Positions 1-5,039 of a DNA stretch of 5,039 nt are shown in pieces. Position 1 is the stretch's first letter. Every line of letters starts with the position of its first letter. The position numbers were made by a program, and so were the translations under genes. The notes below the pieces were generated by a model. It worked only from the letters and a program-made list of their open reading frames with translations, was not told where the DNA came from and did not search any database. Source of the DNA: 38-11 sp927435965 (GTDB lineage Bacteria; Bacillota; Clostridia; Tissierellales; Dethiosulfatibacteraceae); contig CAKMKB010000011.1 of the NCBI GenBank assembly GCA_927435965.1, forward strand, positions 1 to 5,039. Reading direction: 5' to 3'.

Positions 1-4
1 TAAA

Positions 5-1456
5 ATGTCCGTCAATGGCGTTATGTTTCAATACTTCGAATGGTACCTGGAGGATAATGGAACACTCTGGAATAGACTGAAGGATGATGCAGATCATCTG
101 AAAGAGATAGGAATAACTTCTGTGTGGATACCACCCTGTTATAAAGCAACAGGGACAAATGATACCGGATATGGTGTGTATGATGTTTATGATTTGGGAG
201 AGTTTGATCAAAAGGGCTCTGTAAGGACAAAATATGGCACAAAAGAGGAATTGCACGGAGCGATCAACACCCTTCATGATAAAGGCTTGAATGTATATGC
301 CGATGTTGTTCTAAATCACAAAGCGGGTGCTGATGGAACCGATAAGTTTATGGCTGTCGAGGTTGATCCGAATGACAGGAAAACCCAGGTCTCCGAACCA
401 TATGAAATAGAGGGTTGGGTCCGTTTTGATTTTAATGGCAGAAACAACAAATATTCCGGTTTCAAATGGAGATGGGAGCATTTTAACGGTGCTGACTTTG
501 ATAATAAATCTGGCAAAAAGGCTATTTTTAGGGTTCTAGGAGAAAATAAAAATTGGTCTGAGGGTGTCTCTCTCGAATTTGGAAACTACGATTATCTTAT
601 GTTTGCCAACGTAGACTATATGCACCCTGACGTCAAAAAGGAAACATTGGATTGGATCAATTGGTTTGTCAAAGAAACGAATGTTGACGGTTTAAGATTT
701 GATGCTGTCAAGCATATCAACAGTCAATTTATGAAAATGCTGTTGAACCACATTCACCATGAATTTGGAGATGATTTTTTTGCTGTAGGTGAGTATTGGG
801 AATTCAGTAAATCCACAATTGATCATTATATCAAGGCAATTGATTATAAAATGGATATGTTTGATGTTGTATTGCATTGCAATTTCTATAGAGCCTCTCA
901 TAATGGCAAGGATTTCGATATGCGGACCGTTTTTAACGATACCCTCGTCAAACATCACCCTGCTATAGCAGTTACTTTTGTCAACAACCATGACTCTCAA
1001 GCGGGTCAATCTCTGGAATCAAACGTGGAGAGATGGTTTATGCCCTTAGCTTACGGTTTGATTCTGCTTCGTACTGATGGCTTCCCCTGCATTTTTTATG
1101 GTGATTATTATGGCCTGACAAGAGAAAATTCCATGCCTGCTGTCAGGAATGAAATAGATAGGCTTCTCAATATCAGACAATACCACGCCTTTGGAGATCA
1201 GACAGATTATTTCGATCACAACAATGTAGTGGGCTGGGTCAGATTGGGAAATAAGGAGCACCCCCATGGCTGTGCGGTTATAATGTCTAGTGGCGATTCG
1301 GGGTTTAAGAGGATGAATGTTGGACAAATGCATCAAGGAGAAATCTGGATCGATAAAATGGGAAACACGGAAGACCAGATTGTGATTGATGAACAGGGAG
1401 ACGGTTTATTCAAGGTCAATGGCGGTTCCATATCCGTTTATGTGAGCCAATCTTGA
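5..1456 (+). CDS. amyA: Cytoplasmic alpha-amylase, GH13 (GH13_5-like)
   Basis: This 483-residue protein should hydrolyse internal alpha-1,4 bonds of starch, glycogen or maltodextrins (EC 3.2.1.1). It resembles the liquefying amylases of Bacillus licheniformis and E. coli AmyA along its whole length. The GH13 motifs are all present: DVVLNH at 100-105, GLRFDAVKH at 229-237 with nucleophile D233, GEYW at 262-265 with acid/base E263, and FVNNHD at 325-330 with transition-state stabiliser D330. Region B (about 104-205) contains the GNYDYLMF calcium-region motif at 193-200, and the C-terminal beta domain ends in VNGGSISVYV. The ATG aligns with the start of mature secreted homologues and there is no signal peptide, so an intracellular role is inferred. 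The ribosome site lies off the left edge, and an upstream extension cannot be wholly excluded because no in-frame stop is visible before the ATG. The gene is intact and of normal length for the family. Confidence 0.96.
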   Translation: MSVNGVMFQYFEWYLEDNGTLWNRLKDDADHLKEIGITSVWIPPCYKATGTNDTGYGVYDVYDLGEFDQKGSVRTKYGTKEELHGAINTLHDKGLNVYADVVLNHKAGADGTDKFMAVEVDPNDRKTQVSEPYEIEGWVRFDFNGRNNKYSGFKWRWEHFNGADFDNKSGKKAIFRVLGENKNWSEGVSLEFGNYDYLMFANVDYMHPDVKKETLDWINWFVKETNVDGLRFDAVKHINSQFMKMLLNHIHHEFGDDFFAVGEYWEFSKSTIDHYIKAIDYKMDMFDVVLHCNFYRASHNGKDFDMRTVFNDTLVKHHPAIAVTFVNNHDSQAGQSLESNVERWFMPLAYGLILLRTDGFPCIFYGDYYGLTRENSMPAVRNEIDRLLNIRQYHAFGDQTDYFDHNNVVGWVRLGNKEHPHGCAVIMSSGDSGFKRMNVGQMHQGEIWIDKMGNTEDQIVIDEQGDGLFKVNGGSISVYVSQS

Positions 1457-1468
1457 TGAAATCATCAA
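1453..1468 (+). other. Small hairpin at the amylase stop codon, not a convincing terminator
   Basis: TTGATG (1453-1458) and CATCAA (1463-1468) form a perfect 6-bp stem around an AAAT loop, and the stem includes the amylase stop codon. It is weak in GC and is followed by A-rich rather than T-rich sequence, so it lacks the U-tract of an intrinsic terminator. It may slow or mark the 3' end of the transcript, or may be chance. No better terminator is visible between the amylase and mrpE. Confidence 0.25.
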
Positions 1469-1505
1469 ATATTAAAAAAATAAAACAATTTATAATAATA
1501 ACCAT

Positions 1506-1534
1506 TTGACAAATCAATGAATACAGTTAATAAT
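1506..1534 (+). promoter_or_regulatory. Predicted sigma-A promoter for the mrp operon
   Basis: A perfect -35 hexamer TTGACA (1506-1511) is followed after 17 bp by AATAAT (1529-1534), five of six matches to TATAAT. The 35 bases upstream are A/T tracts that could act as an UP element. This is the only strong promoter candidate in the gap before mrpE. It would start transcription near 1541 and give a leader of roughly 65-70 nt. The following genes are too closely packed to need their own promoters. The site is predicted by eye; the AT-rich context makes chance -10 matches likely, but the exact TTGACA and ideal spacing support it. Confidence 0.6.
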
Positions 1535-1545
1535 ATGTATATTAT
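1530..1545. repeat. 16-bp palindrome over the promoter -10 region, possible operator
   Basis: ATAATAT (1530-1536) and ATATTAT (1539-1545) are perfect inverted repeats around a 2-bp GT centre. The palindrome overlaps the predicted -10 element and the likely transcription start, where a repressor dimer could bind. It consists almost wholly of A and T in an AT-rich gap, so it may be chance. I do not recognise it as the box of any known regulator. Confidence 0.3.
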
Positions 1546-1559
1546 ACCTTCCTTGGTTA

Positions 1560-1575
1560 TTATCAAACTTGATAA
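1560..1575 (+). promoter_or_regulatory. Leader hairpin just before a Shine-Dalgarno sequence
   Basis: TTATCA (1560-1565) pairs perfectly with TGATAA (1570-1575) around an AACT loop, within the predicted mrpE leader. CCTT at 1551-1554 could add four pairs with AAGG at 1578-1581 across an internal loop, which would cover part of the AAGGGAGG sequence at 1578-1585. A role in controlling translation is possible, but the stem is AT-rich and weak. It matches no riboswitch family I can recognise. Confidence 0.25.
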
Positions 1576-1577
1576 AT

Positions 1578-1585
1578 AAGGGAGG
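1578..1585 (+). promoter_or_regulatory. Strong Shine-Dalgarno-like sequence without a matching ATG
   Basis: AAGGGAGG is the best ribosome-binding match in the leader, yet no ATG, GTG or TTG lies 5-10 nt downstream. The nearest mrpE-frame ATG is at 1604, 18 nt away. The mrpE start is better served by the second site GAGGA (1599-1603), 6 nt before ATG 1610. The site could serve a rare start codon (ATT at 1587 or 1590 opens a reading frame of at most six codons ending at TGA 1605-1607), act as a ribosome standby site, or be unused. Confidence 0.35.
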
Positions 1586-1609
1586 CATTATTTTATCCGA
1601 GGAATGACT

Positions 1610-2119
1610 ATGAATAAGAAGAAAAGATTTATTAATAGAAATTACATATTGCTTTTCGGTTTTCTGCTTGGCTTTTGGCTGATTTTATCACCTCGAATCA
1701 GTGTTGAGTCAATTTCCATCGGTGTGTTGGCTTCTCTTATGGTGACTTATTTTTCTAAAAGCTATATTACAGATGAAGGAGAGTTATCTTTCTTCAGCGT
1801 TAAAAATATCAAGAATGTCTTCACTTACATTTCCCGTCTTCTGATTGAAATAGTCAAATCCAATATTCATGTAGCTAAAATTGTTTTGAGTCCCAGTATG
1901 CCTATCTCACCGCAGTTTGTCAGAGTTCCTGTCAAACCTAAGAAGGATTTTTATAAGGTTCTCTATGGCAATTCAATAACGCTGACACCCGGTACATTAA
2001 CGGTTGATATAATTGGCGATGAGTATATTGTTCATGCCTTAACAGACGACGCTGCTGCGGATTTGAATAACAGCATCATCGAGAAACACATTTTATCAAT
2101 CGAGGGAGGCAAGCAATGA
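1610..2119 (+). CDS. mrpE: Mrp-type Na+/H+ antiporter subunit E (MrpE/MnhE)
   Basis: This 169-residue protein is a small membrane subunit of the Mrp cation/proton antiporter. Two N-terminal hydrophobic helices (about residues 11-28 and 32-48) are followed by an amphipathic helical stretch (about 64-93) and a soluble C-terminal domain. That domain carries the family signature NSITLTPGTLTVDI at 121-134. Its length is close to the roughly 160 residues usual for MrpE (PF01899). An in-frame ATG at 1604 would make it two residues longer. I prefer 1610 because GAGGA (1599-1603) sits 6 nt before it but directly abuts 1604. This is the first gene of the operon. Its TGA overlaps the mrpF ATG as ATGA, which suggests coupled translation. 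MrpE does not carry the ion channel itself; it is thought to help assemble or stabilise the complex. Confidence 0.93.
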   Translation: MNKKKRFINRNYILLFGFLLGFWLILSPRISVESISIGVLASLMVTYFSKSYITDEGELSFFSVKNIKNVFTYISRLLIEIVKSNIHVAKIVLSPSMPISPQFVRVPVKPKKDFYKVLYGNSITLTPGTLTVDIIGDEYIVHALTDDAAADLNNSIIEKHILSIEGGKQ

Positions 2120-2382
2120 TTCTAAACGCTTTGATTGTTATGTCAGTTTTTCTGGGAATATTGTTTTTTTTCTGTCTTTATAGGGCTTATATTGGACCTG
2201 AGGCTGCAGATCGAGTTGTCTCCATCAACATCATATCCACAAAGGTCACTGTTATGATAGCGCTTATTTCAATCATCACCGGACAGGACGCATTTATGGA
2301 TGTGGCGTTAATATACGCTATGATGGGCTTTATCACAACAATTTGTGTATCGAAGTATATTGAGAAAGGTAAGCTATTTTAA
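2116..2382 (+). CDS. mrpF: Mrp-type Na+/H+ antiporter subunit F (MrpF/MnhF)
   Basis: This 88-residue integral membrane protein has three predicted helices (about 4-22, 36-55 and 61-80). The family signature (PF04066) is clear: R23, then GPEAADRVVSIN at 27-38, and MDVALIYAMMGF at 61-72. The acidic residue D32 lies in the conserved DRVV segment at the start of the second helix, a position suspected to line the cation path in Mrp structures. Translation should start at ATG 2116, which overlaps the mrpE stop as ATGA. GGGAGG (2104-2109) lies 6 nt upstream, inside the end of mrpE. The length is normal for the family. A run of eight T at 2164-2171 is read through in frame and the gene is intact. Confidence 0.94.
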   Translation: MILNALIVMSVFLGILFFFCLYRAYIGPEAADRVVSINIISTKVTVMIALISIITGQDAFMDVALIYAMMGFITTICVSKYIEKGKLF

Positions 2383-2394
2383 GGAGCTATTACA

Positions 2395-2697
2395 ATGATA
2401 AAAGCTGTAATAATACTAATTCTCCTAGCGGCAAGCAGTTTTTTCTTTCTGGTTGGAACCATAGGACTTATACGCATGCCTGATGCATTTTGCAGAATGC
2501 ATGCCACCACAAAAAGTGATACTTTAGGAGCGGGGCTAGCTTTACTGGCTCTAGTCATCTACCGTGGTTTTGATGTAATCAGTATCAAGCTGTTGATTAT
2601 ATTGTTGTTTGTATGGATTACCACCCCTACAGCTGCCCATATTATGGCTAAGGCAGCCTATAATCAAAAAAAGACTATCCAGGGGGAAGACCAATGA
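2395..2697 (+). CDS. mrpG: Mrp-type Na+/H+ antiporter subunit G (MrpG/MnhG)
   Basis: This 100-residue protein matches the MrpG/PhaG family (PF03334), a small three-helix membrane subunit of the antiporter. The hallmark segment GLIRMPD at 24-30 is followed by HATTKSDTLGAG at 36-47. Helices are predicted at about 3-25, 43-57 and 63-83. The last holds TTPTAAH at 76-82, including the conserved proline. AAGGAG (2381-2386), which overlaps the mrpF stop codon, lies 8 nt before ATG 2395. The 12-nt gap after mrpF is the widest inside the operon. The stop overlaps the next ATG as ATGA at 2694-2697. The tail is hydrophilic, as usual in this family, and nothing seems missing. Confidence 0.94.
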   Translation: MIKAVIILILLAASSFFFLVGTIGLIRMPDAFCRMHATTKSDTLGAGLALLALVIYRGFDVISIKLLIILLFVWITTPTAAHIMAKAAYNQKKTIQGEDQ

Positions 2698-2933
2698 GAT
2701 ATTTGAACGTCATTTTAGTCTTGTTTCTTATTGTCTGTGCCCTAGCGGTTGAAAGAACTAAGGATCTTGTGGGTGCCGTCATTATATTTGCATCATACAG
2801 TCTGGTTATGGCTGTTTTATGGCTGCTATTGAGAGCGCCAGATATAGCCATGACTGAAGCGGCTATCGGAGCAGGGGTTACAACCATTTTATTTATAGGC
2901 GTTATCAGTAGAACGAGGAGGATGGAAAAATGA
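2694..2933 (+). CDS. MbhD-like subunit (DUF4040, equivalent to part of the MrpA C-terminus)
   Basis: This 79-residue membrane protein has about three helices (3-19, 25-45 and 52-71). The signature LLRAPDIAMTEAAIGAG at 45-61 is the core of the MbhD / DUF4040 family (PF13244). In canonical bacterial Mrp this segment is part of the C-terminal extension of the large MrpA subunit, whereas in archaeal Mbh complexes it is a separate subunit. The acidic residues D50 and E55 lie in the conserved block and are candidates for ion transfer. AGGGGGA (2681-2687) lies 6 nt before the ATG, which overlaps the mrpG stop. The stop overlaps the next start as ATGA. A standalone gene of this size is normal for Mbh-like operons and is not a truncated mrpA. 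Confidence 0.88.
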   Translation: MRYLNVILVLFLIVCALAVERTKDLVGAVIIFASYSLVMAVLWLLLRAPDIAMTEAAIGAGVTTILFIGVISRTRRMEK

Positions 2934-3238
2934 AAAAATCCTTCGTAATATTTGTATTGGCAGGCTTGCTATTTATTCTTCTAGGCAGTATTTCAGAAAT
3001 GCCTTCCCTAGGTGGTGTCGAAAATCCTTCGTATAATGAAGTTTCAGTCTACTACATAGAGAACGCCATACCAGATACAAATGCGGCAAACATAATTGCT
3101 TCAATTATTACCGATTACCGGGCTTTTGATACCTTAGGCGAAACAACTGTGCTCTTTACATCTATTGTTGCCGTTGTGTCTGTTCTTAGTGGGAAATTCG
3201 ACAAGAAAGATGGAAAGGGGCCTGAAAACCATGGATGA
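2930..3238 (+). CDS. MbhE-like subunit (equivalent to the end of the MrpA C-terminus)
   Basis: This 102-residue protein has two hydrophobic helices, about 4-20 at the N-terminus and about 70-88. Between them lies an extracytoplasmic-looking loop rich in N, E and P. The block IIASIITDYRAFDTLGETTV (55-74) is typical of MbhE and of the extreme C-terminal part of MrpA (the MbhE family). The E71 in the GETTV motif is the conserved membrane acid in this family. With the preceding gene it covers what fused MrpA proteins carry after their NuoL-like domain. GAGGAGG (2915-2921) lies 8 nt before ATG 2930. The last eight bases overlap mrpB. The N-terminal stretch could be mistaken for a signal peptide, but in this family it is a retained membrane helix. 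Confidence 0.86.
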   Translation: MKKSFVIFVLAGLLFILLGSISEMPSLGGVENPSYNEVSVYYIENAIPDTNAANIIASIITDYRAFDTLGETTVLFTSIVAVVSVLSGKFDKKDGKGPENHG

Positions 3239-3653
3239 TCTGATAGTAAAAAACATAACTAAAATTGTAACACCATTTATTCAGCTTTATGGCATTTTTA
3301 TCATACTCCATGGGCATATTTCCCCTGGAGGTGGTTTTGCAGGTGGCGCCATCATAGGTGCTAGTCTGATTCTATATACCCTTGCATTCGGATTGGAAGA
3401 AGGTCATAAACTCGCACCCCACAGCCTCACATCGAAAATCGAATCCGGTGGAATCTTTTGGTTTATCCTGCTTGGACTGGTAGGGATATTACTTGGTGGT
3501 AGGTTCTTGGATAACCAGTCAGCTGGCTTCAACATGGGCGGATTAGGTGATATTATTAGTGCGGGACTTATTCCCCTAGCAACTATCGGAATAGGACTTA
3601 AAGTTGCCAGTACGATGATTACTTTGTTTCACACTACAATACAGGAGGATTGA
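3231..3653 (+). CDS. mrpB: Mrp-type Na+/H+ antiporter subunit B (MrpB/MnhB)
   Basis: This 140-residue protein belongs to the MnhB family (PF04039), a four-helix membrane subunit of the antiporter and MbhF-like in Mbh complexes. Helices are predicted at about 12-27, 36-54, 74-90 and 107-133. The hallmark LHGHISPGGGFAGG (26-39) is complete, and GGLGDIISAGLIPLATIGIG (103-122) matches the conserved C-terminal part. The reading frame is open back to 3165, but that would add 22 poorly matching residues and a 74-nt overlap with the preceding gene. ATG 3231 gives the family-like start MDDLIVKN with AAAGGGG (3214-3220) 10 nt upstream, and overlaps the previous stop by only 8 nt. The length is usual for MrpB. 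Confidence 0.93.
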   Translation: MDDLIVKNITKIVTPFIQLYGIFIILHGHISPGGGFAGGAIIGASLILYTLAFGLEEGHKLAPHSLTSKIESGGIFWFILLGLVGILLGGRFLDNQSAGFNMGGLGDIISAGLIPLATIGIGLKVASTMITLFHTTIQED

Positions 3654-3655
3654 TT

Positions 3656-4036
3656 TTGGTCGGTATTGATTCATTTGTAGACAACATCAATTACATCGGT
3701 GCGTTTATTCTGTTCGTCATCGGTTTATATACAGTTTTAACCCATTCGAATCTATTAAAAAGAATTATAGGTGTCAATATTATGGAGACATCCATATTCC
3801 TTTTTTTTGTGTCAATCGGCTATATCAAGGGTGCGCAAGCCCCAATCATTGATTTGACTTTGGGAGATATTGTCTATGTCAATCCATTACCCTCAGCCAT
3901 GATACTAACTGGAATCGTTGTAGCTGTGAGTATAACAGCTTATGCACTGAGCTTGATTATCAGAATTCACGAGGCTTACGGTTCAATCGACCTGAATGAA
4001 ATATTACGTCCAAAGGAAGGTGATATAAATGAATAG
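3656..4036 (+). CDS. mrpC: Mrp-type Na+/H+ antiporter subunit C (MrpC/MnhC, NuoK-like), TTG start
   Basis: This 126-residue, three-helix protein (about 11-29, 39-56 and 80-102) is homologous to NuoK of complex I (PF00420). GLYTVLTHSNLLKRIIGVNI at 23-42 and NPLPSAMILTGIVVAVSITA at 76-95 are the two family blocks. The middle block METSIFLF and the segment GYIKGAQAPI (55-64) resemble Mbh-like and clostridial versions more than Bacillus MrpC. No ATG exists near the start. TTG 3656 is preceded by AGGAGG (3643-3648) at 7 nt and begins 3 nt after the mrpB stop codon, so it is the best start. An in-frame TTG at 3650 sits only 1 nt from that site and is unlikely. The stop overlaps the mrpD start by 8 nt. 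A run of eight T at 3801-3808 is read in frame. Confidence 0.92.
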   Translation: MVGIDSFVDNINYIGAFILFVIGLYTVLTHSNLLKRIIGVNIMETSIFLFFVSIGYIKGAQAPIIDLTLGDIVYVNPLPSAMILTGIVVAVSITAYALSLIIRIHEAYGSIDLNEILRPKEGDINE

Positions 4037-5039
4037 CATACACTTTCCTATCTATATTTTATTAATACTTTTGATCACTGCTATTGTCATCCCTCTCAGA
4101 AAAGGCAGCTATGACGGTCTTTTCAGAGTAGAGATGTCCATCGCTCTAGGGCTGGCCTTGTTTCTGTCCTTCATTCTGTTTATGGATGTTTACAGAACTC
4201 AGGCCTTTTATTACACCTTTGGTAGCTGGGATTCTGTTATAGGCATTCAGTTTCTAGTGGATGATTTTTCTGCATTAATGACATTAGTAGTGTTGTTTGT
4301 TGCTAGCTTGATTATTATCTTCTCGTTGCGAGATATTGAACATGAAATACAGAAAGAGCAACTGTTCTCTTACTATTCACTCATTTTTCTACTGCTTTTT
4401 TCAATGATTGGCATGATATTTACCAATGATCTGTTCAATATGTACGTTTTCATGGAAATATTATCACTGACATCATGTGGTATCATATCTATCAAAAGAA
4501 AAAAAGAAAACCTTCTGGCAAGCTTCAAGTATCTGATGCTGGGAGCTATCGGTTCAGTTTCCATATTGATGGGTATCGCTTTGCTGTATATGGTCACAGG
4601 TCACCTTAATATGCTAGCTGTTCGTGAAACCATCTCTACAGTCTGGCAACTATATCCAAGAAATATATTGATAAGCTTGGGCTTTATTTTGACTGGCCTA
4701 GGTATCAAGGCAGCAATTTTTCCACTTCACATATGGCTTCCTGATGCCCATTCCAACGCTCCCACTCCATCCAGCGCGCTGTTGTCGGGTCTGGTGGTGA
4801 AGGTCTATGTATTCGCTATGGGTAAGATATTATTCAGGGTAATCGGACAGGATATTGTAAAAGCCATCCTAGTACCTGACTATCTCACATATTTTGCTGC
4901 AACCAGCATGATCATGGGTTCGGTGTTCGCCATAGGACAGAAGGACATTAAAAGACTGTTGGCATATTCCAGTGTTGCCCAAATCGGGTACATATTTCTC
5001 GGTATCGGTCTAGCTACAGAGCTGGGCTTCTCGGCAGGT
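4029..5039 (+). CDS. mrpD: Mrp-type Na+/H+ antiporter subunit D (MrpD/MnhD), 3' end cut by the window
   Basis: The first 337 residues of a proton-pumping antiporter-like subunit (PF00361, homologous to NuoL/M/N and MbhH) are present. The reading frame is open to the edge, and family members usually have about 490-500 residues, so roughly two thirds is seen. About ten hydrophobic helices are visible. Expected ion-path residues are present: E143 in MYVFMEILSL (helix 5), K227 in GIKAAIFPLHIWLPDAH (helix 7) and K258 in GLVVKVYVF (helix 8). The conserved LAYSSVAQIGYI lies at 311-322. AAGGAAGG (4013-4020) lies 8 nt before ATG 4029, and the gene overlaps mrpC by 8 nt. MrpD rather than MrpA is inferred from its place after mrpC and the lack of a long N-terminal NuoL-type start. 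The sequence alone does not fully separate MrpD from other antiporter-like subunits. Confidence 0.9.
   Translation, partial: MNSIHFPIYILLILLITAIVIPLRKGSYDGLFRVEMSIALGLALFLSFILFMDVYRTQAFYYTFGSWDSVIGIQFLVDDFSALMTLVVLFVASLIIIFSLRDIEHEIQKEQLFSYYSLIFLLLFSMIGMIFTNDLFNMYVFMEILSLTSCGIISIKRKKENLLASFKYLMLGAIGSVSILMGIALLYMVTGHLNMLAVRETISTVWQLYPRNILISLGFILTGLGIKAAIFPLHIWLPDAHSNAPTPSSALLSGLVVKVYVFAMGKILFRVIGQDIVKAILVPDYLTYFAATSMIMGSVFAIGQKDIKRLLAYSSVAQIGYIFLGIGLATELGFSAG

Noticed and set aside
21..1336. Open reading frames on the minus strand within the amylase gene
   Set aside because: They lie wholly inside a strongly conserved GH13 gene, have low-complexity or unrecognisable products and no ribosome sites that fit.
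1457..1609. Riboswitch, small RNA or tRNA in the gap before mrpE
   Set aside because: The gap is short and AT-rich with only weak hairpins; no recognised riboswitch core or tRNA fold is visible.
2164..2171. T8 runs in mrpF (2164-2171) and mrpC (3801-3808) as possible phase-variable tracts
   Set aside because: Both encode ordinary hydrophobic residues in intact genes, and such runs are common in AT-rich membrane protein genes.
2675..2887. Minus-strand open reading frame across the mrpG/MbhD-like junction
   Set aside because: It is antisense to two recognisable membrane protein genes and shows no family signature.
3165..3230. Longer N-terminus for MrpB from ATG 3165
   Set aside because: It would overlap the MbhE-like gene by 74 nt and add residues unlike MrpB; ATG 3231 has a good ribosome site and a family-like start.
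4499..4505. A7 run in mrpD, phased like a -1 slippery site
   Set aside because: The main frame continues with clear MrpD homology on both sides, and I noted no downstream structure to promote frameshifting.
4373..4597. Minus-strand open reading frame within mrpD
   Set aside because: It is antisense to the well-conserved MrpD region holding E143 and shows no recognisable product.

Overview
The window shows ordinary bacterial DNA. Low GC, purine-rich Shine-Dalgarno sites before nearly every gene, a likely TTG start and UGA used only as stop all suggest a low-GC Gram-positive (Firmicutes-type), probably anaerobic bacterium. The anaerobe inference rests on the Mbh-like, split arrangement of the antiporter operon, which is common in clostridia and archaea. 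I cannot name the genus.

Layout, all genes on the + strand: (1) positions 5-1456 encode a complete alpha-amylase of the liquefying (GH13_5) type with no signal peptide, so it is probably cytoplasmic. (2) Positions 1457-1609 are an AT-rich intergenic stretch holding a plausible sigma-A promoter, a palindrome over its -10 region, and a small hairpin just before a strong but apparently unused Shine-Dalgarno sequence. (3) From 1610 to the right edge runs one tightly packed operon of eight genes: mrpE, mrpF, mrpG, an MbhD-like gene, an MbhE-like gene, mrpB, mrpC and mrpD. MrpD is cut by the window edge after 337 codons. Most junctions are ATGA-type overlaps or gaps of only a few bases.

The eight proteins are membrane subunits of a multi-subunit Mrp (Mnh)-type cation/proton antiporter, a relative of the complex I membrane arm. 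The part that canonical bacterial Mrp keeps fused to the C-terminus of the large MrpA subunit occurs here as two small separate genes (MbhD-like and MbhE-like). This is the order seen in archaeal membrane-bound hydrogenase (Mbh) clusters. The window ends before any hydrogenase subunit or further NuoL-like subunit would appear. It therefore cannot be decided here whether this is a stand-alone Na+/H+ antiporter or the antiporter module of a larger redox complex. The amylase looks functionally unrelated to the operon. I found no mobile elements, RNA genes, CRISPR arrays or clearly undescribed system.
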